A DNA stretch of 64,000 bases, taken from assembly GCA_032622095.1 (NCBI GenBank), contig CP136064.1:139765954-139829953 (forward strand). The letters are read 5' to 3'. Under the pieces are notes generated by a model. It was not told the DNA's origin and did no database searches. It saw nothing but the letters and a program-made list of their open reading frames with translations. Below are positions 23,109 through 34,465 of this stretch, one piece after another. A program made the position numbers and the translations under genes. Positions within the stretch are counted from its first letter, which is position 1; each line of letters begins with the position of its first letter. Source of the stretch: Siphonodentalium dalli (lineage: Eukaryota > Mollusca > Scaphopoda > Gadilida > Siphonodentaliidae).

Positions 23109-23551
23109 GTAAGTAACACGTAATAAATATTCAATGTTATTATGACATATCTATTCACGGTAGACACATGATCTATCAATTTATCGACGGTGTACCATAC
23201 AATTTCCCTCATTTCGATAAAAGTTCGAGGCCTTGTATGTTTTCATTCGGTGTAGTCAGTGTTTGTACTTTTTCGAAAATGCTCCATACTGCTATCTAAA
23301 AGTGTTCCATGTTATAATAACAATTACTAATGTTTCATAATTGGCACATTACGCGAATAGAACAAACATGTTTCAGTATATTGAGAAATTATTTTTCATA
23401 TCACAGTTCCCTAGTATTTCATTGGTCTGTCTGTTCTGTCTGTCTGTCTTACGTGTATGTAAGTGTCCACGTATTAATGCCATGAATACCATTTATTCAC
23501 AGAATATACCAATAAATGCTGTATAATGATATATTAAATTTTTTTTTTCAG

Positions 23552-23767
23552 TATGGGCGGTCGATGTTCGCACGTAGTCGCCGTTATTCTTGCCCTGCAA
23601 CAGTGGCAGCTTTTGGGACTTAAAGAAGTTCCATCAGAGCTATCGTGCACGTCAGTCCCCCAAAAATGGTCCGTTCCACGTGGCGACAAAATTGAACCGA
23701 TTGCAGTACCAAATCTGAAAGCTATAAGGAAGGGGCGCGCTAATCAGCCCGTATTAATCGACGACAG
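23552..23767 (+). pseudogene. YqaJ-like gene, exon 2 (SWIM zinc finger, second half)
   Basis: It is preceded by a long pyrimidine tract and cag (23549-23551) and followed by gtgagt. It reads M-G-G-R-C-S-H-V-V-A-V-I-L-A-L, then S-C-T-S-V-P-Q-K-W-S-V-P-R-G. This is the second half of the SWIM finger and the conserved segment that follows it. The phase joins correctly with exon 1 (AG plus T) and exon 3 (AG plus A). Confidence 0.8.
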
Positions 23768-24095
23768 GTGAGTTTAGCAAGCTACATGTAAGGTGCTCTC
23801 ATATACTTTGGCCATTTTAGTGTCCCCCCTTTCCCCAACAAATCATCCCTTTGAGATTATAACACTATCTGGTCCATTAACTCAAATGTGTACATAGTTT
23901 GATTTGATAGTGTTAACTAATTAGCACTTCCTAATCCCCTCATCATATTTCCATTTGTCACCTCTCTGAGCGCATGACATTTCCCACCTTCAAATTAATT
24001 TACTAATCCAAAAAGCCCACAGGGCGAAGCTTTCGCATACTGTAATATGATTATGTTGTGTCAACTTACATGAAACCAATACTCTTTGCTTCCAG

Positions 24096-24237
24096 AAAAA
24101 TCAGAGTAACCCAAGACACCTTCGACAGTCTAAAACGTCTCAAAGGATGTCCCCTCGGTTATATTGATTCACAACCCAAGAAGCAAGTAGTTACACAATT
24201 TGGGACAGTTCCTATTGGAAGTGGGCTTGCCACACAT
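24096..24237 (+). pseudogene. YqaJ-like gene, exon 3 (linker)
   Basis: Acceptor tttgcttccag, donor gtgagt. It encodes a linker with F-D-S-L-K-R-L-K-G-C-P-L-G-Y and ends in A-T-H at phase 0, which matches exon 4 starting at phase 0. No known domain of its own. The intron that follows holds the antisense HTH-DDE transposase exon. Confidence 0.7.
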
Positions 24238-24364
24238 GTGAGTAAATTAGTCCATGCAGATTAAAATTAATTTAATAATATATCACAAGCACTTAAAAGT
24301 GAAGTATATCAAAGCATCAACATTTAATAATTGATATCCGTATATAATGCCCAAAATCCAGTAT

Positions 24365-25455
24365 CTAATATTTTATACACGGAGGCATATAAAGTGTCAG
24401 GAAACTAAACATATACCATATTTGATCAAAATGTGGTAGCAGACTTAATTTTATTCTTCCACTCAAAATCTTAAATGTTTTAATACGACGTATTGCCCTC
24501 TCCACGTGCATTCTGTGTTTTGCGATTTTTGTTGTCATCAAAGCATCGCTTTGACTCATCTGCATCCCAGCTTTTGCGAAAGGAGGAATGTTCAGTCTTA
24601 GTCCCAAACTTTCAACTTCACTCGCTATGTTGAACCCCTTGTCCACCATCAAACCGTCGCCTTGTGCCAAATATCCTTCTTCTAATAACTCCTTCAGAGT
24701 TCGCTCAAAACAAGACTTGACGAAGAGTTCCTTGTCAGATATGCCACCACTATATAACACTGAACTGAAGACAAGTGAACCTCTGGGATCCACAGCCATT
24801 AGCGCTTTGAATGTATTTCCAGACTTGTAGTCACTATATGTTTGTGACTGAGCTTTTAGTGACGATGGTTTTTCTGTGTATAACTCGGTACATTCAACCA
24901 AAGCCATTGTGTCTGGAAGGTCCTCAGAATATTGTTTTGGCATGTGTTTTTTAATGGTATCTCTGTGCGGCCAAATTCCAATCTCCCCACATATCAGAAA
25001 CATGTAATTTATCCAAGAATTGAATATTGAATATGACACCTGTTGACTGTTGAGTTATGTCGAAACGAACCGCCAGAGCCTGCTGATCAAAGTTATGCCT
25101 CAATCTGCACATTGTGAGGAGAAATTGATATCTGAGTGGTAGATCTGACACGTTTTTCAAATTGCCTTTCCCAACATATTCCAGTGGACAAACATCTTCA
25201 TCGGGAACGAAGAAATTGAAAATTTCATTAAACTTTTCTTTACCGAAACCAGTATAATATTTCACAATCGTTTCCTTTTCAATAACATTTTCAATGCAGG
25301 AAAAACGTAGGGGCGATAGAAGAGTCATCACATTTTCTCTTTTTTTTGATGATTTCAACACTTCAATTTCGCCAAATCTTTTTGTAGTTGTTGGTTGAGT
25401 AACGAAACTGTCCGATTCTCTGCAGCGATTGCCAGCACATAAAACAGATCAACCA
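24365..25455 (-). pseudogene. HTH + DDE_Tnp_4 transposase exon (ISL2EU-like, frameshifted)
   Basis: On the minus strand an acceptor-like atatttcag at about 25456-25464 opens the exon. The N-terminal part (25361 to about 25045) carries Y-Y-T-G-F and L-R-Y-Q-F-L-L-T-M-C-R-L-R, then F-D-I-T-Q-Q-S-T, a helix-turn-helix region. After a frameshift at about 25040, the DDE part reads Y-K-S-G-N-T-F-K-A-L, G-G-I-S-D-K-E-L, V-D-K-G-F-N-I (second catalytic Asp) and H-V-E-R-A-I-R-R-I-K (catalytic Glu). Where the first catalytic Asp is expected, the sequence has Glu (L-V-E-C-T-E-L). It ends with P-P-C-I-K-Y and a stop at 24365. The exon lies wholly inside intron 3 of the YqaJ-like gene. Confidence 0.83.
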
Positions 25456-25537
25456 CTGAAATATGTTAATAATTTGTTGTGAGACAGTACAGCTAAACTA
25501 TTGTTAGATATGAGCTAATAATATGAATATATTTCAG

Positions 25538-25912
25538 GCACAGTTCTTCAATGAACAAAACATAGCATCAGTTGGTACGACATGCGGTTTATACCTGAAG
25601 TTCCCACAAGCAACACAAATGAAACCCAGAGATGAGTGTTTCCTACCACAACTGAGTATCGACAAATGTTACACGATTGAAGAAACTATAAGATCCCAGG
25701 CCGACAGTGGTATGTGGTTTAAAGAGCGACAAACACGAATCACAGCTTCCAAATTTGGGGAAATCATGAAAGGAAGAAGATTACTGACAAGTATATTTCG
25801 TCTTTGATGAATCCAAAGCATTTTAGTTCAGCGGCTACATCATACGGCAAACAAAAAGAAAAGGTTGCACTACAACAGTTTATACAAACAACAGGGTTTC
25901 ATGTTCATTAGG
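25538..25912 (+). pseudogene. YqaJ-like gene, exon 4 (start of nuclease domain, truncated)
   Basis: Acceptor tatttcag. It contains T-I-E-E-T-I-R-S-Q-A-D, W-F-K-E-R-Q-T-R-I-T-A-S-K-F-G and, after a one-base frame shift near 25785, D-K-Y-I-S-S-L-M-N-P-K-H-F followed by Y-G-K-Q-K-E-K. These match the first half of the YqaJ recombinase domain. The match ends at about 25912, where the sequence turns directly into the antisense THAP exon. The catalytic half is therefore deleted. Confidence 0.78.
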
Positions 25913-25917
25913 CTGTT

Positions 25918-26065
25918 CGTGTGGACGTCCACAAAGCTTAATCCATCGCATACACTTCTCCACATCTGTTTTCGGCTTCACAAAAGGCACAAAAATCACG
26001 TCCGGAATTAGGTGTTGATATCGCGAGTCGCTTTTACATTGTCCATAGCTACACTTTTTCACCAT
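25918..26065 (-). pseudogene. THAP zinc-finger exon of the transposase (truncated)
   Basis: On the minus strand, Met at 26065 starts M-V-K-K-C-S-Y-G-Q-C-K-S-D. This gives the first two zinc ligands of a THAP finger, and V-I-F-V-P-F-V-K-P-K and C-M-R-W-I-K-L-C-G-R-P-H-E-Q follow. The match is lost just after H-E-Q-P-N at about 25918, before the C-x-x-H pair, with no donor GT at that point. THAP domains are the DNA-binding modules of P-element-like and several other transposases, so this is probably the first exon of the HTH-DDE gene to its left. The YqaJ exon 4 (opposite strand) sits between the two. Confidence 0.78.
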
Positions 26066-26818
26066 CCTTGTTGAGAAAATAAAAGATACAACATCTTTGC
26101 AACGATAATCGGCTATCTTTTATACAAAACAAAATCAAAGCGACATTGAGTATGCCGGTAAAATGAGATTGCTTGTCTAACCGCTTCTTAGCAGAAGCCG
26201 TTAACGCTCTAGGATGAATAATGCAATTATCTCATTTGCTCACACAGCTAATTGCGGTAGGGTCAATTACTATGAGCGAACTACTTAATCAGAAAAATCC
26301 AACAAGCCTACGACGACTATGTGATTTTATTAAAATTGTTAACCGCGAACTATCGAATATTGAATGATTATAACATTGAAGCGATTATAATACTCCAGAT
26401 GGTATTATAAAGATAACTTGACGCATCGCCTTGTATGTAAGGCATATGCAGTATAACTCTGTGTGTGTATGTGTGCATAAAATGTATATGTTCACTTCTA
26501 AGTCTATTATTACCATAAATGAATAGTGTTATATATAGCAATGATAGTGCTATTATATTTATTTATAATGTGTTTATTTATGTTTATTTATAATAATGTG
26601 TATAATATGCTTATATATGTACCATGTTTTATGTAAATAGTGTACAAATGTTATCTCGATACCTATGTATTATAGGTCATGAAAATAAAGAATTGACCAT
26701 GACGTAAATGGCGACAGAATCTTTAGGCACAAACTAAAGTAATGACCATATGTGTCTCGGAACAAAATATCAGATTATGCCTCTCCCCAGCGCGCAAAAT
26801 AATCAACTTCGTATATGC
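26066..26818. other. Spacer with possible LINE 3' end
   Basis: No gene is recognised. From about 26400 the DNA is very AT-rich and ends with tcatgaaaataaagaattga (about 26676-26696), resembling the AATTG-type tails of invertebrate LINEs. No coding part is attached. I found no convincing terminal inverted repeats for the ISL2EU-like element here. Confidence 0.45.
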
Positions 26819-27038
26819 AGTTTCATACAGATACAGATACAGATAGTTTATTCTCAAGTCACCATAAATATTGCTATAATAGAGTGAGAATATATATATA
26901 TATACATGTGAGTAGACCAATTGAACATTTAATATAGCATGTATACCAATAGGGCACATTCATGGATGGGTGTAGGTACGGTGTATACATGGGGAGGTAG
27001 GGGTGTAAAACAGTATCGCGTGTTATAATTGTCGTATA

Positions 27039-27075
<37 letters not shown>

Positions 27076-27290
27076 GGGGTCCATTGTATAAGTAATATAT
27101 AATTGGCAGAAGTAAGGGGTCAGACCTGGGTCGGGGTAATATGGAACATATGCACAAGTCAATCTTTTTATTTCGGAAAGGATGGGGTGTCATTAACTCG
27201 CGCGCGTTATATTGCAGTCTTATTGAACGGGTGAGGGGTGCATGGGGCATGTTACTTAGTTACTGCGGTTAATCGTTTGTTCATTTATAT

Positions 27291-27790
27291 TCAGGCGGTG
27301 TTGTTTGCCACAGGAGCTTCCATTAAACGTAGGGCGTCGCGGATGAATATGCTTAGATTAGTCAGAGTTCGTCTATTTCTGCAGGTGAAAAGCGCATTCA
27401 ATTTGTATGTGTTGGGCCTAACTCTGTAGTAGGGTTTGATATGTTTCTGTCTTAGATCGAGTAGTTTCTTGCATTTAAGGATGATATGATACTCATCCCC
27501 GAGTTCCTCGTTACATAGTGAACATTTTCTATCTGAGTAGTCCTTGTTGGTCCATGATCCGGATTCTACTGGCAGATGATGGTTTCTCGTTCTGAACTTA
27601 AGTAAGCGGGTTACTGTTGTCTTGTTATCTAATGCTAAGTATGTTTCTTTTGAGAATTCTGTTTTAATAATTCTGTAAAATGCACATTTATCAGAGCGTC
27701 CTATATCGCTTTGCCATGATTGTATATACGCGTCGGTCAGTCTGCGTAATGAGTGTATTATAGATAGAGGGAGTGGGGGTGGATTGGTCG
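27291..27790 (-). pseudogene. LINE-B C-terminal zinc-knuckle region
   Basis: After a frameshift at about 27790, the minus strand reads Q-S-W-Q-S-D-I-G-R-S-D-K, then F-R-T-R-N-H-H-L-P-V-E. It goes on to C-S-L-C-N-E-E-L-G-D-E-Y-H-I-I-L-K-C, a CxxC...H...C knuckle, and stops at 27291-27293. The same motif type ends LINE-A and LINE-C, which supports the assignment. Confidence 0.8.
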
Positions 27791-28626
27791 ATCCAGATAT
27801 TGGATAGACCTAGATAATTTAGACTGTTTTGTATAAATTCTAACCACGCATTCTTGCATGTGTGTGTTACGTGGTAACTGTACATGACATAGTACAGAAT
27901 CAGGGGAAGTCTATCGCACGTCATGTTCAATATTTTGCCCCAGTATGACAAACCTCTGTTTCGTATTCTTATACCAATTGGGATGATGCCGGTTTCTCCG
28001 AAGATGAAAGCGGAGCTTGTTGTTTTGCGTAAATTGAGTGCGAATTTAAGAAACCATTTCTCGAGCTTTTCTAGACTGGTGGTGCTCTCGAAACCCCATT
28101 TTTCGGATCCATGTATCATTACTGGGGCGATTGATTTGTCGTATATTTCTAAGATGCTGTCGTGCGAGAGATTGTGTCTTCTGGCCTTATTTATAAACGC
28201 GTACATTGCTTTCTTCGCGTTTTTACATCTCATATTTCGTTCTTTGCAAAAATTACATTTTCTGTTAAACCATGTGCCCAAATATTTAAAGCTGTCAACA
28301 ACATCGATATCATTTCCGTTTATGTTAAAAGCGAGTGGATTTTTGTGTTTTCTTTCATTGCCGAACACTACAATTTTCGTCTTACTTGTATTTATATTAA
28401 GCTTCCAACTGTTGCAGTATGTAGCAAAATGATTCAGGGCGCTTTGTAGCCCAGCTTGGGAGTTTGAAAAAAGGGCGGTGTCATCAGCGTACACTAGTAA
28501 GAAAAGCTTGATATATATTTCTGTGTTAAAATCACTACTAGATATATAGAAGACTGTCCATTTACATGTGACAGCGCTCGAGCAGAACTCGTGTACGGAT
28601 AGCTTCGACTTTGATGATCTTTGCAA
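27691..28626 (-). pseudogene. LINE-B reverse transcriptase, C-terminal two thirds
   Basis: The frame begins just upstream of the catalytic box, which is intact: V-Y-A-D-D-T-A-L-F. It continues through W-K-L-N-I-N-T-S-K-T-K, F-K-Y-L-G-T, P-V-M-I-H-G-S-E-K-W-G-F and W-F-L-K-F-A-L-N-L-R, the usual palm-thumb order. The fingers region and endonuclease are missing through 5' truncation at about 28680. The frame is lost near 27790; from there another frame gives the true continuation. Confidence 0.86.
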
Positions 28627-28690
28627 ACCTCTGAAAGGGATTGTAATTGCAACGTTGTTACAGTCAGTTTCTAGCGTGCGTACACACTAA

Positions 28691-29596
28691 ATTCAAAGTA
28701 GTTAAATTTAGGTAGTTAGAAATATTTAACTACTTTCCTATTTTAACCACCTGGAGTTGATATTTTTAAGAGTCAATGGGTAGCAAATATTATTTTGACA
28801 GGTAGTAAAATGGTTCCTATTCCTGATTGGTTAAACTGCAAAGTGATCGTTATTTAAACTCTGTTTGAAAATATTCCGAACTTTAACGGCGAAAATATTC
28901 CGAACTTCAATGGCGGACTTTTCTCGATAGACTAAATTTGAAATGAATAGCTGCATAACTAAATTAATGTGAAATTGTCATGGTACGTAGAATATTGTCA
29001 CGGGTGGGTGATTCTCCATTAAATGAACAATTTCGTCCAGAAAATTCTGGGGGAAAAAAGTTTGTCACATGCCGATGAATTTTATGTGAGTATGTAGCAC
29101 AGATATTGGTGACCACGGAAATGACATTTGGCAAAATTATAGAGCCAGGTCAAGGTCAATCAAGGTCGTTCATTACAGCATGTGCCAATGACGTTTTTTG
29201 GGGGTTGAATCAGGGCAACGTCATTGTCAAATTCGCTCTTTCTCCAAAACTTGTTGACATGTGCCCTTTAATAGTTGAATTATCGTTATGAGTATATATT
29301 GTTTGAGTAGCCGATGATGTATCCGTCCAAACAACGCATTGCGTAGCTCCACACGTTGAGACGTCTATGAGATACAGCCAGTTGAATATACGTGGTGGAA
29401 ATTGATGTGCTTTGTGGGCGTGACTTAGAGTTCAAACTATCTATGAGGTCAACGAATACAGCGTTCAGATATGATAATTGGAAACAGATTTTGATCGCAT
29501 AAAATGCGATTCCTATCAAGTCGGGCATGCCATGGTCCCTCGTACACTTGGTTTGACTCCAAACGATCGAGGAACTCTGATGTAGACAATGTGAAC
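28691..29596. other. Spacer, nothing recognised
   Basis: Single-copy AT-rich DNA left of the segmental duplication. It has a local repeat of agtagttaaattt-like phrases near 28700-28735 and of aatattccgaacttyaa near 28865-28910. No coding or RNA feature is supported. Confidence 0.5.
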
Positions 29597-30113
29597 ATAC
29601 GTCAATCAAAGTCTGTTCCCCAAGGGGTTCGCCAAATTGCAATGATAATTTAGAGTAGAAAACATTGTCGATGGATTTCTCTTACATGTTTCAAGATATT
29701 GAACTGAAATTTGGTATTTAGTGGTTTCTCGGTGCGCTCAATCAGATAGAATTATCAGTGAGATATTCAGATGGTCCAAAATGTGTATTTTGACGCCGTT
29801 GCTATAACACACGAGCCGGAAATCGCCCCGCAGGCAGACCGATTGTTGAAAAGTACGGAAATAATTGACTTTCAAACTGTCATCTGCTTCTCACTGAGAT
29901 TGTATGATGTAAACGTCAATCCATTTAGAGAATTCGTTAGATTCCGTTGATCACCCCCACCACTCATTCACTCACCCCCTCTCCCGATTTTATACGCACT
30001 AAAACTAATCCATATGTCGTATTTGTTATTTTATCTACACCCAGATCATACCTTAACATGTTTTATTTGTTAGATCGTGTTTGCGTCTCCGGATATTTCA
30101 AAATTAAAATTGC

Positions 30114-30150
30114 GTCATTACCCAAACAGAAGGAGCGTTTGGGTAATGAC
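30114..30150. repeat. Perfect 14-bp hairpin, copy 1
   Basis: gtcattacccaaac (30114-30127) and its exact complement (30137-30150) flank a nine-base loop. The gcgtttgggtaatga motif of the right arm recurs singly near 30290 (one change) and 30480. The duplicate lies at 40741-40777. Confidence 0.85.
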
Positions 30151-31618
30151 GATTTTCGTTTCAGCGCGCTCTTATATTTTGAATACCCATCACCTATGAA
30201 AATGAACCAGTTTATGAACAAACCGCTGTGAGCTTTCGAAAAAAACGTTTAATCGTTCGCCTACAGCATGTAACATTCAAATGGTCCGCGTTTGTGTAAT
30301 GACGCTGAATAAACATACGCTAGCGATTTCTAGTTTCAAAGGTTGATTTTTAAAAATTATTCAAGGAAACATAACCTGGGTTTATTTTTTCTATACATTA
30401 AAGGATATTTACTCCACGATGCAACCATAGATATGAACAAGTTATGTTTCTGGTGAAAATATCAGCCGTCTTTATCGTGCGTTTGGGTAATGATTCTATA
30501 TAACGGGACATGCTTTTGGAAGACTTCGCATGCTTTCCACTAACTAAATATTTAATTTTATAAAAATTATACGAATTGCATGGCGTTCGGTGCAAAATTC
30601 CGCACAAGAATATTAATTGATTTAAAGATAAATCGTTCGGTGGCGAATGGGAACAATCAGGGAAGTTGAATGCCTTTGATTTGGGACATGCTGTTTCGGG
30701 GTACGTAGCCTGTAATATACACATGGCATATAATCGTGTTGTCACACGTCCATACTAAACCCGAAATGTCTCTAATAAATGCCTGTATCGTGAGCTACAA
30801 GATCATTACCATCACTTTTATGTATGGTGGCCATTGTTTTTCATAGGATGAACTAATAACGCAGGACATGGGGTTGCTCGTTTACGGGAGAATCACCCGG
30901 GTACGAAATAACCGTCACCACATTGACATTCTACCGATATGGAAATGCTGGTTTCCTGTTTTCACCTGACGCACGCGGTCGCTGTATTTTGGCATGTTGG
31001 TGTCTGTTGAATTCAAACAATTTAGATAAATTATAACAGGACATCTTGCTCGTACCCCATGGTAAGTTTATTTTGTAGTATCGTATGCACGCACATGCGT
31101 GACCTTTTTATAGGAAATATGAAATTTTCACGTCCAATGAAGCGATCGAAGTGATACCTAGAATTAGTCCAACAAATTAGACTATTCGGATTTTAAAAGA
31201 CATATGTTAATATTTGGACATTTACGATTGTCTTAATCCTTATAATCTAATAAAACAGCTGAAAGCCCAGTTGGCACAGCTTTTAAAGCAGTTCAACACC
31301 AGTGACCACCGTTATGACCCCTTCAAAATACCATTTTCTCTGAAATTTTCTACATATATATGAGTCTTGCCTGTAGCGGAGATATTATTCTTTGTGTTCA
31401 CCCATAGATTGTGATATAAAAGTTGTCAGAATTACAGATTTGTTAGTTTAATCCCGGAGCGTAAAACATAATTATCACCATTTTCGAAAACAAACGAATG
31501 CAATCACGTCACGCTTCTAAACTAAAGGCCAGGCAAATTGATTACTCGTGAAAATCAAGATATACCGTGCAGATCTGGAAATATCAACAGGGTCAAATTG
31601 TTTCATTTATAGATAGAA

Positions 31619-34398
31619 CTAGCAGGATTACCCGGCGTTGCCCAGGTTAATGCGATGAGAAACCCTCTGTATGCTGTGGATATTTGTTGGGGATAGAGAA
31701 TGCTCTTGCTTAAAAGTGTAATACTTTTTCTCATAATTTGTATATTCAAATAGCATCATAAAACATGATTATTACAGTCATGGGATATAAGTAGTGGCTC
31801 ACCTTGTCAATTGTCATTCTGTTTGTCGCGATTAATCCGTTACAACAATAATGAAGTATGTATTTATTTACAACTGCGTATATATTAGACGTTATAATAT
31901 GATACATGAACATCATAAACATATTAATTCGATAAAAGATTATAATTGGGTTTTAAATATTGAGATGTGTCAATCAATTTAGTGGGTTGGACTAAGTTCT
32001 CGAGGACACCTGGCTATCTCCATGAAGATACAGATGTTTCAAAGAAATTTCCAGGTGCTCCTCTGTTCATGGTGCTATATATTGGCTAATTATTCTCAGT
32101 TTAAACGAAATGTTGATGCGCATAAATATTAGCTACATGTGCCAGGTACAGAGCGAGATTTTGAGTTGTTTATGTCAGTCGAGGAGTCTGTTATAAAATC
32201 CTTGTCAGATATGCAGTATTGGGAGGATCCTGAAAAAGTCTTATGCTACTAACTGCATTTTCTTGTATATCAGAAGAAACTATATTTGACTGGACACTGT
32301 GACCATTATTTTTGAACAGGCCTTCGATATCTCTTGACAAATTGTAACTTTTTTGTGGAAACTGTATTGAATGGAACAGACTCAATTTTGTTATAATATA
32401 TATGCAATCCTCTGACGGTTCGGGGTCTCTCAGTTTGCACGAATATATGTATCTCTTCAATAGAATGATAAATATACGTTTAATGCTTGTTCTATGTATC
32501 TCTTTTTGCTAGCTCATTTTGTGAATGCCCTGATTGCTATTCCCATATACATATGACAGTTAAGAAGATATCATTGTTCAAGTGACTTAAGTGGGTCACC
32601 ATATGTCGGGATTGTGAAATGTGAACGTCCAAACCTACTTCAAATGATATGGAGATGGCCTGGGTGACTGTATATAACTTATATGTGGATAAAGGCGAAT
32701 AGCAATCTTATCAATGGTAGTGCATATCCGCTCGCCATCCGCGACTCAAACGACACCAAATGTGATTTAATTCATGGTATATCATTAGAGAAAAACGTGT
32801 ATGAATTCGGTGGAAATTGGTGCCAAATAAATTTGTACCAGCGTTTGCCTCTTTTGACATATTTAAACCACTCCCATTAGACTCATGGATGCATGATATA
32901 CTGGCGATGATTATATATATGTTTGGTGGTAATCAGCAACTAAACAAATTCTGAGAATAGTAAGAGTAATTTGACGTCTTTAAATCACACGATGATATTC
33001 CTCGTATCATAGAGAAGAATAATATATCAATTTGGTGGAAATCTGGGCTAAAAATAGTTTATTAAATCAATTGATGATGCAACGTTGACTCGAACAACGC
33101 CATATTGCGAAGGTGATTATGTATTCGTTTAGTGGAAATCGGCGACAAAACTATTTCACGATATATTTTTAATTTTGCCGACCTCCCCCTTTTCTTGCAC
33201 TGACACCAACAGCGTCATTTCAGAAAATTTTACCCGCACCGTTATCTTCCTTGTAATTAGTTACCACTCTTAGAACGCATTGGTGCCATCTCGATTGTAC
33301 CGCGTGAAGTTATATATAGAACGCACACAGACAGACAGCCATACATCACTATTTGATTTCTTGTATCATTTGAGAAGAACGTGTCTGAATTTGATGGTAA
33401 TTAGTACTAAAAACATTCTGTATCAGTCTTGGTGACCCTCCCGTCCCTATTTCTGTCTCAAGCTGCACACACTAAGACTCATTAGAGATTAGAGATGCAT
33501 ATATATGAAATTGGTGAAAATTGGCGAGTATACAAATTCGTATCAAATTTAAGGTCCTCATATCTCTCACCCATAGGGCACAAATTTGGTGTATCTAAAC
33601 GACCCGATAAGATTCCTTATATCACAGAGAAGAATATGTATCAATCTGGTGGAAATCGGCACTTAACATATAGATATAATTTGTTGTGTCCCTCTCATCT
33701 CTATACACCACTGACTCGAATGGCCCATCGTATGACATCCTTAAACCAGACGATTATACTCCTGATATCATGGTGATGATCGGCGCTAAAATTAGTTTTT
33801 CAATTTTGGTGCCCCTCTCCCCTTCCGTGCATCACTGACTCGAATTACGCCACTTATAAACCAGACCGTTGGTTTTTTTCATATCATGGGTTTGGCGTTG
33901 TTAAATCGCACAATCAGATTCCTTTTATCACGAAGAAGAATATATATAAATTTGGTGGAGATCGGCGCTAAAATTAGTTTTTCAATTTTGGTGCCCCTCT
34001 CCCCTTCCGTGCATCCCTGACTCAAACGACGCCACTTTTAAACCACACCATTGGTTTTTTCATATCATGGGGATGATTATATATAAGTTTGGTGGAAATC
34101 GGTGACAGAAAAAAAAATCTGCCCCTCCCCTTTCCGGGCACCCCTGACGCGAACGGCGCGACTTTTGCCATATTTAAACCACACCATTAGATTCCTCATA
34201 TCATGGGGATTATTATATATAAGTTTGGTGGCAATCGGCAACAATTTTTATTTCTGCCCCTTCCCCTCTTCTGCCCCTGACAACAACGGCGTCACTTTAG
34301 AAAATTCTAACCCCGACCATTATCTTTCTCGTAAAAAGCTACTCCTAGTAGACCCCTTTGGCATCATCTAGATGGTCCCCTGTGAATTTCTATAGAAC

Positions 34399-34437
<39 letters not shown>

Positions 34438-34465
34438 TACATTCGCAAATATAGATATAGATATT
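31619..34465 (+). repeat. Large CTAG-headed repeat element, copy 1
   Basis: The head is ctagcaggattacccggcg followed by ttgcccagg, similar in layout to the cassettes at 5877-14520. The right end is an ACAG run (about 34389-34437) followed by atagatatagatatt. An internal ACAG patch near 33330 suggests two joined units. The 3' half consists of degenerate modules with aatttggtggaaatcggcg and a cacaccattggttttttcat block, some in exact 182-bp tandem. No long open frame. The flanking sequence on both sides is tatagata-like, suggesting a preferred target. Confidence 0.75.

Larger units (their letters stand above)
22821..25912 (+). pseudogene. YqaJ/SWIM-domain nuclease gene of an ISL2EU-like transposon (truncated)
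   Basis: Four exons with good splice sites are visible: 22821-23108, 23552-23767, 24096-24237 and 25538-25912. The first two join into a SWIM zinc finger (C-S-C-Q-A-S-M-G-G-R-C-S-H). The last begins the YqaJ-type nuclease fold with R-I-T-A-S-K-F-G-E-I and Y-G-K-Q-K-E-K-V-A-L. The reading stops at about 25912, before the catalytic acidic/lysine core. Frame breaks lie near 23030-23044 and at about 25785. SWIM-plus-YqaJ proteins are established companions of invertebrate DNA transposons; as I recall, ISL2EU elements encode one beside their transposase. The third intron (24238-25537) contains most of a transposase gene on the other strand. The N-terminal part is missing where LINE-A abuts. Confidence 0.78.
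26819..28690 (-). mobile_element. LINE-B, 5'-truncated, with (TATCTG)n tail
   Basis: On the minus strand the element runs from the middle of the reverse transcriptase (about 28680) to a 3' UTR ending gagaataaactatctgtatc followed by further TATCTG units (26819-26860). That tandem hexamer is a 3' end typical of several non-LTR retrotransposons. The 3' UTR (about 26860-27290) contains AT microsatellites at 27036-27073. The coding part carries frame breaks. It is related to LINE-A but is a separate insertion. Confidence 0.85.

Noticed and set aside
30398-30745. 115-codon minus-strand frame conserved in both duplicate copies (also 43206-43553)
   Set aside because: Conservation is explained by the recent duplication; no domain was recognised and replacement changes are as frequent as expected for neutral sequence.
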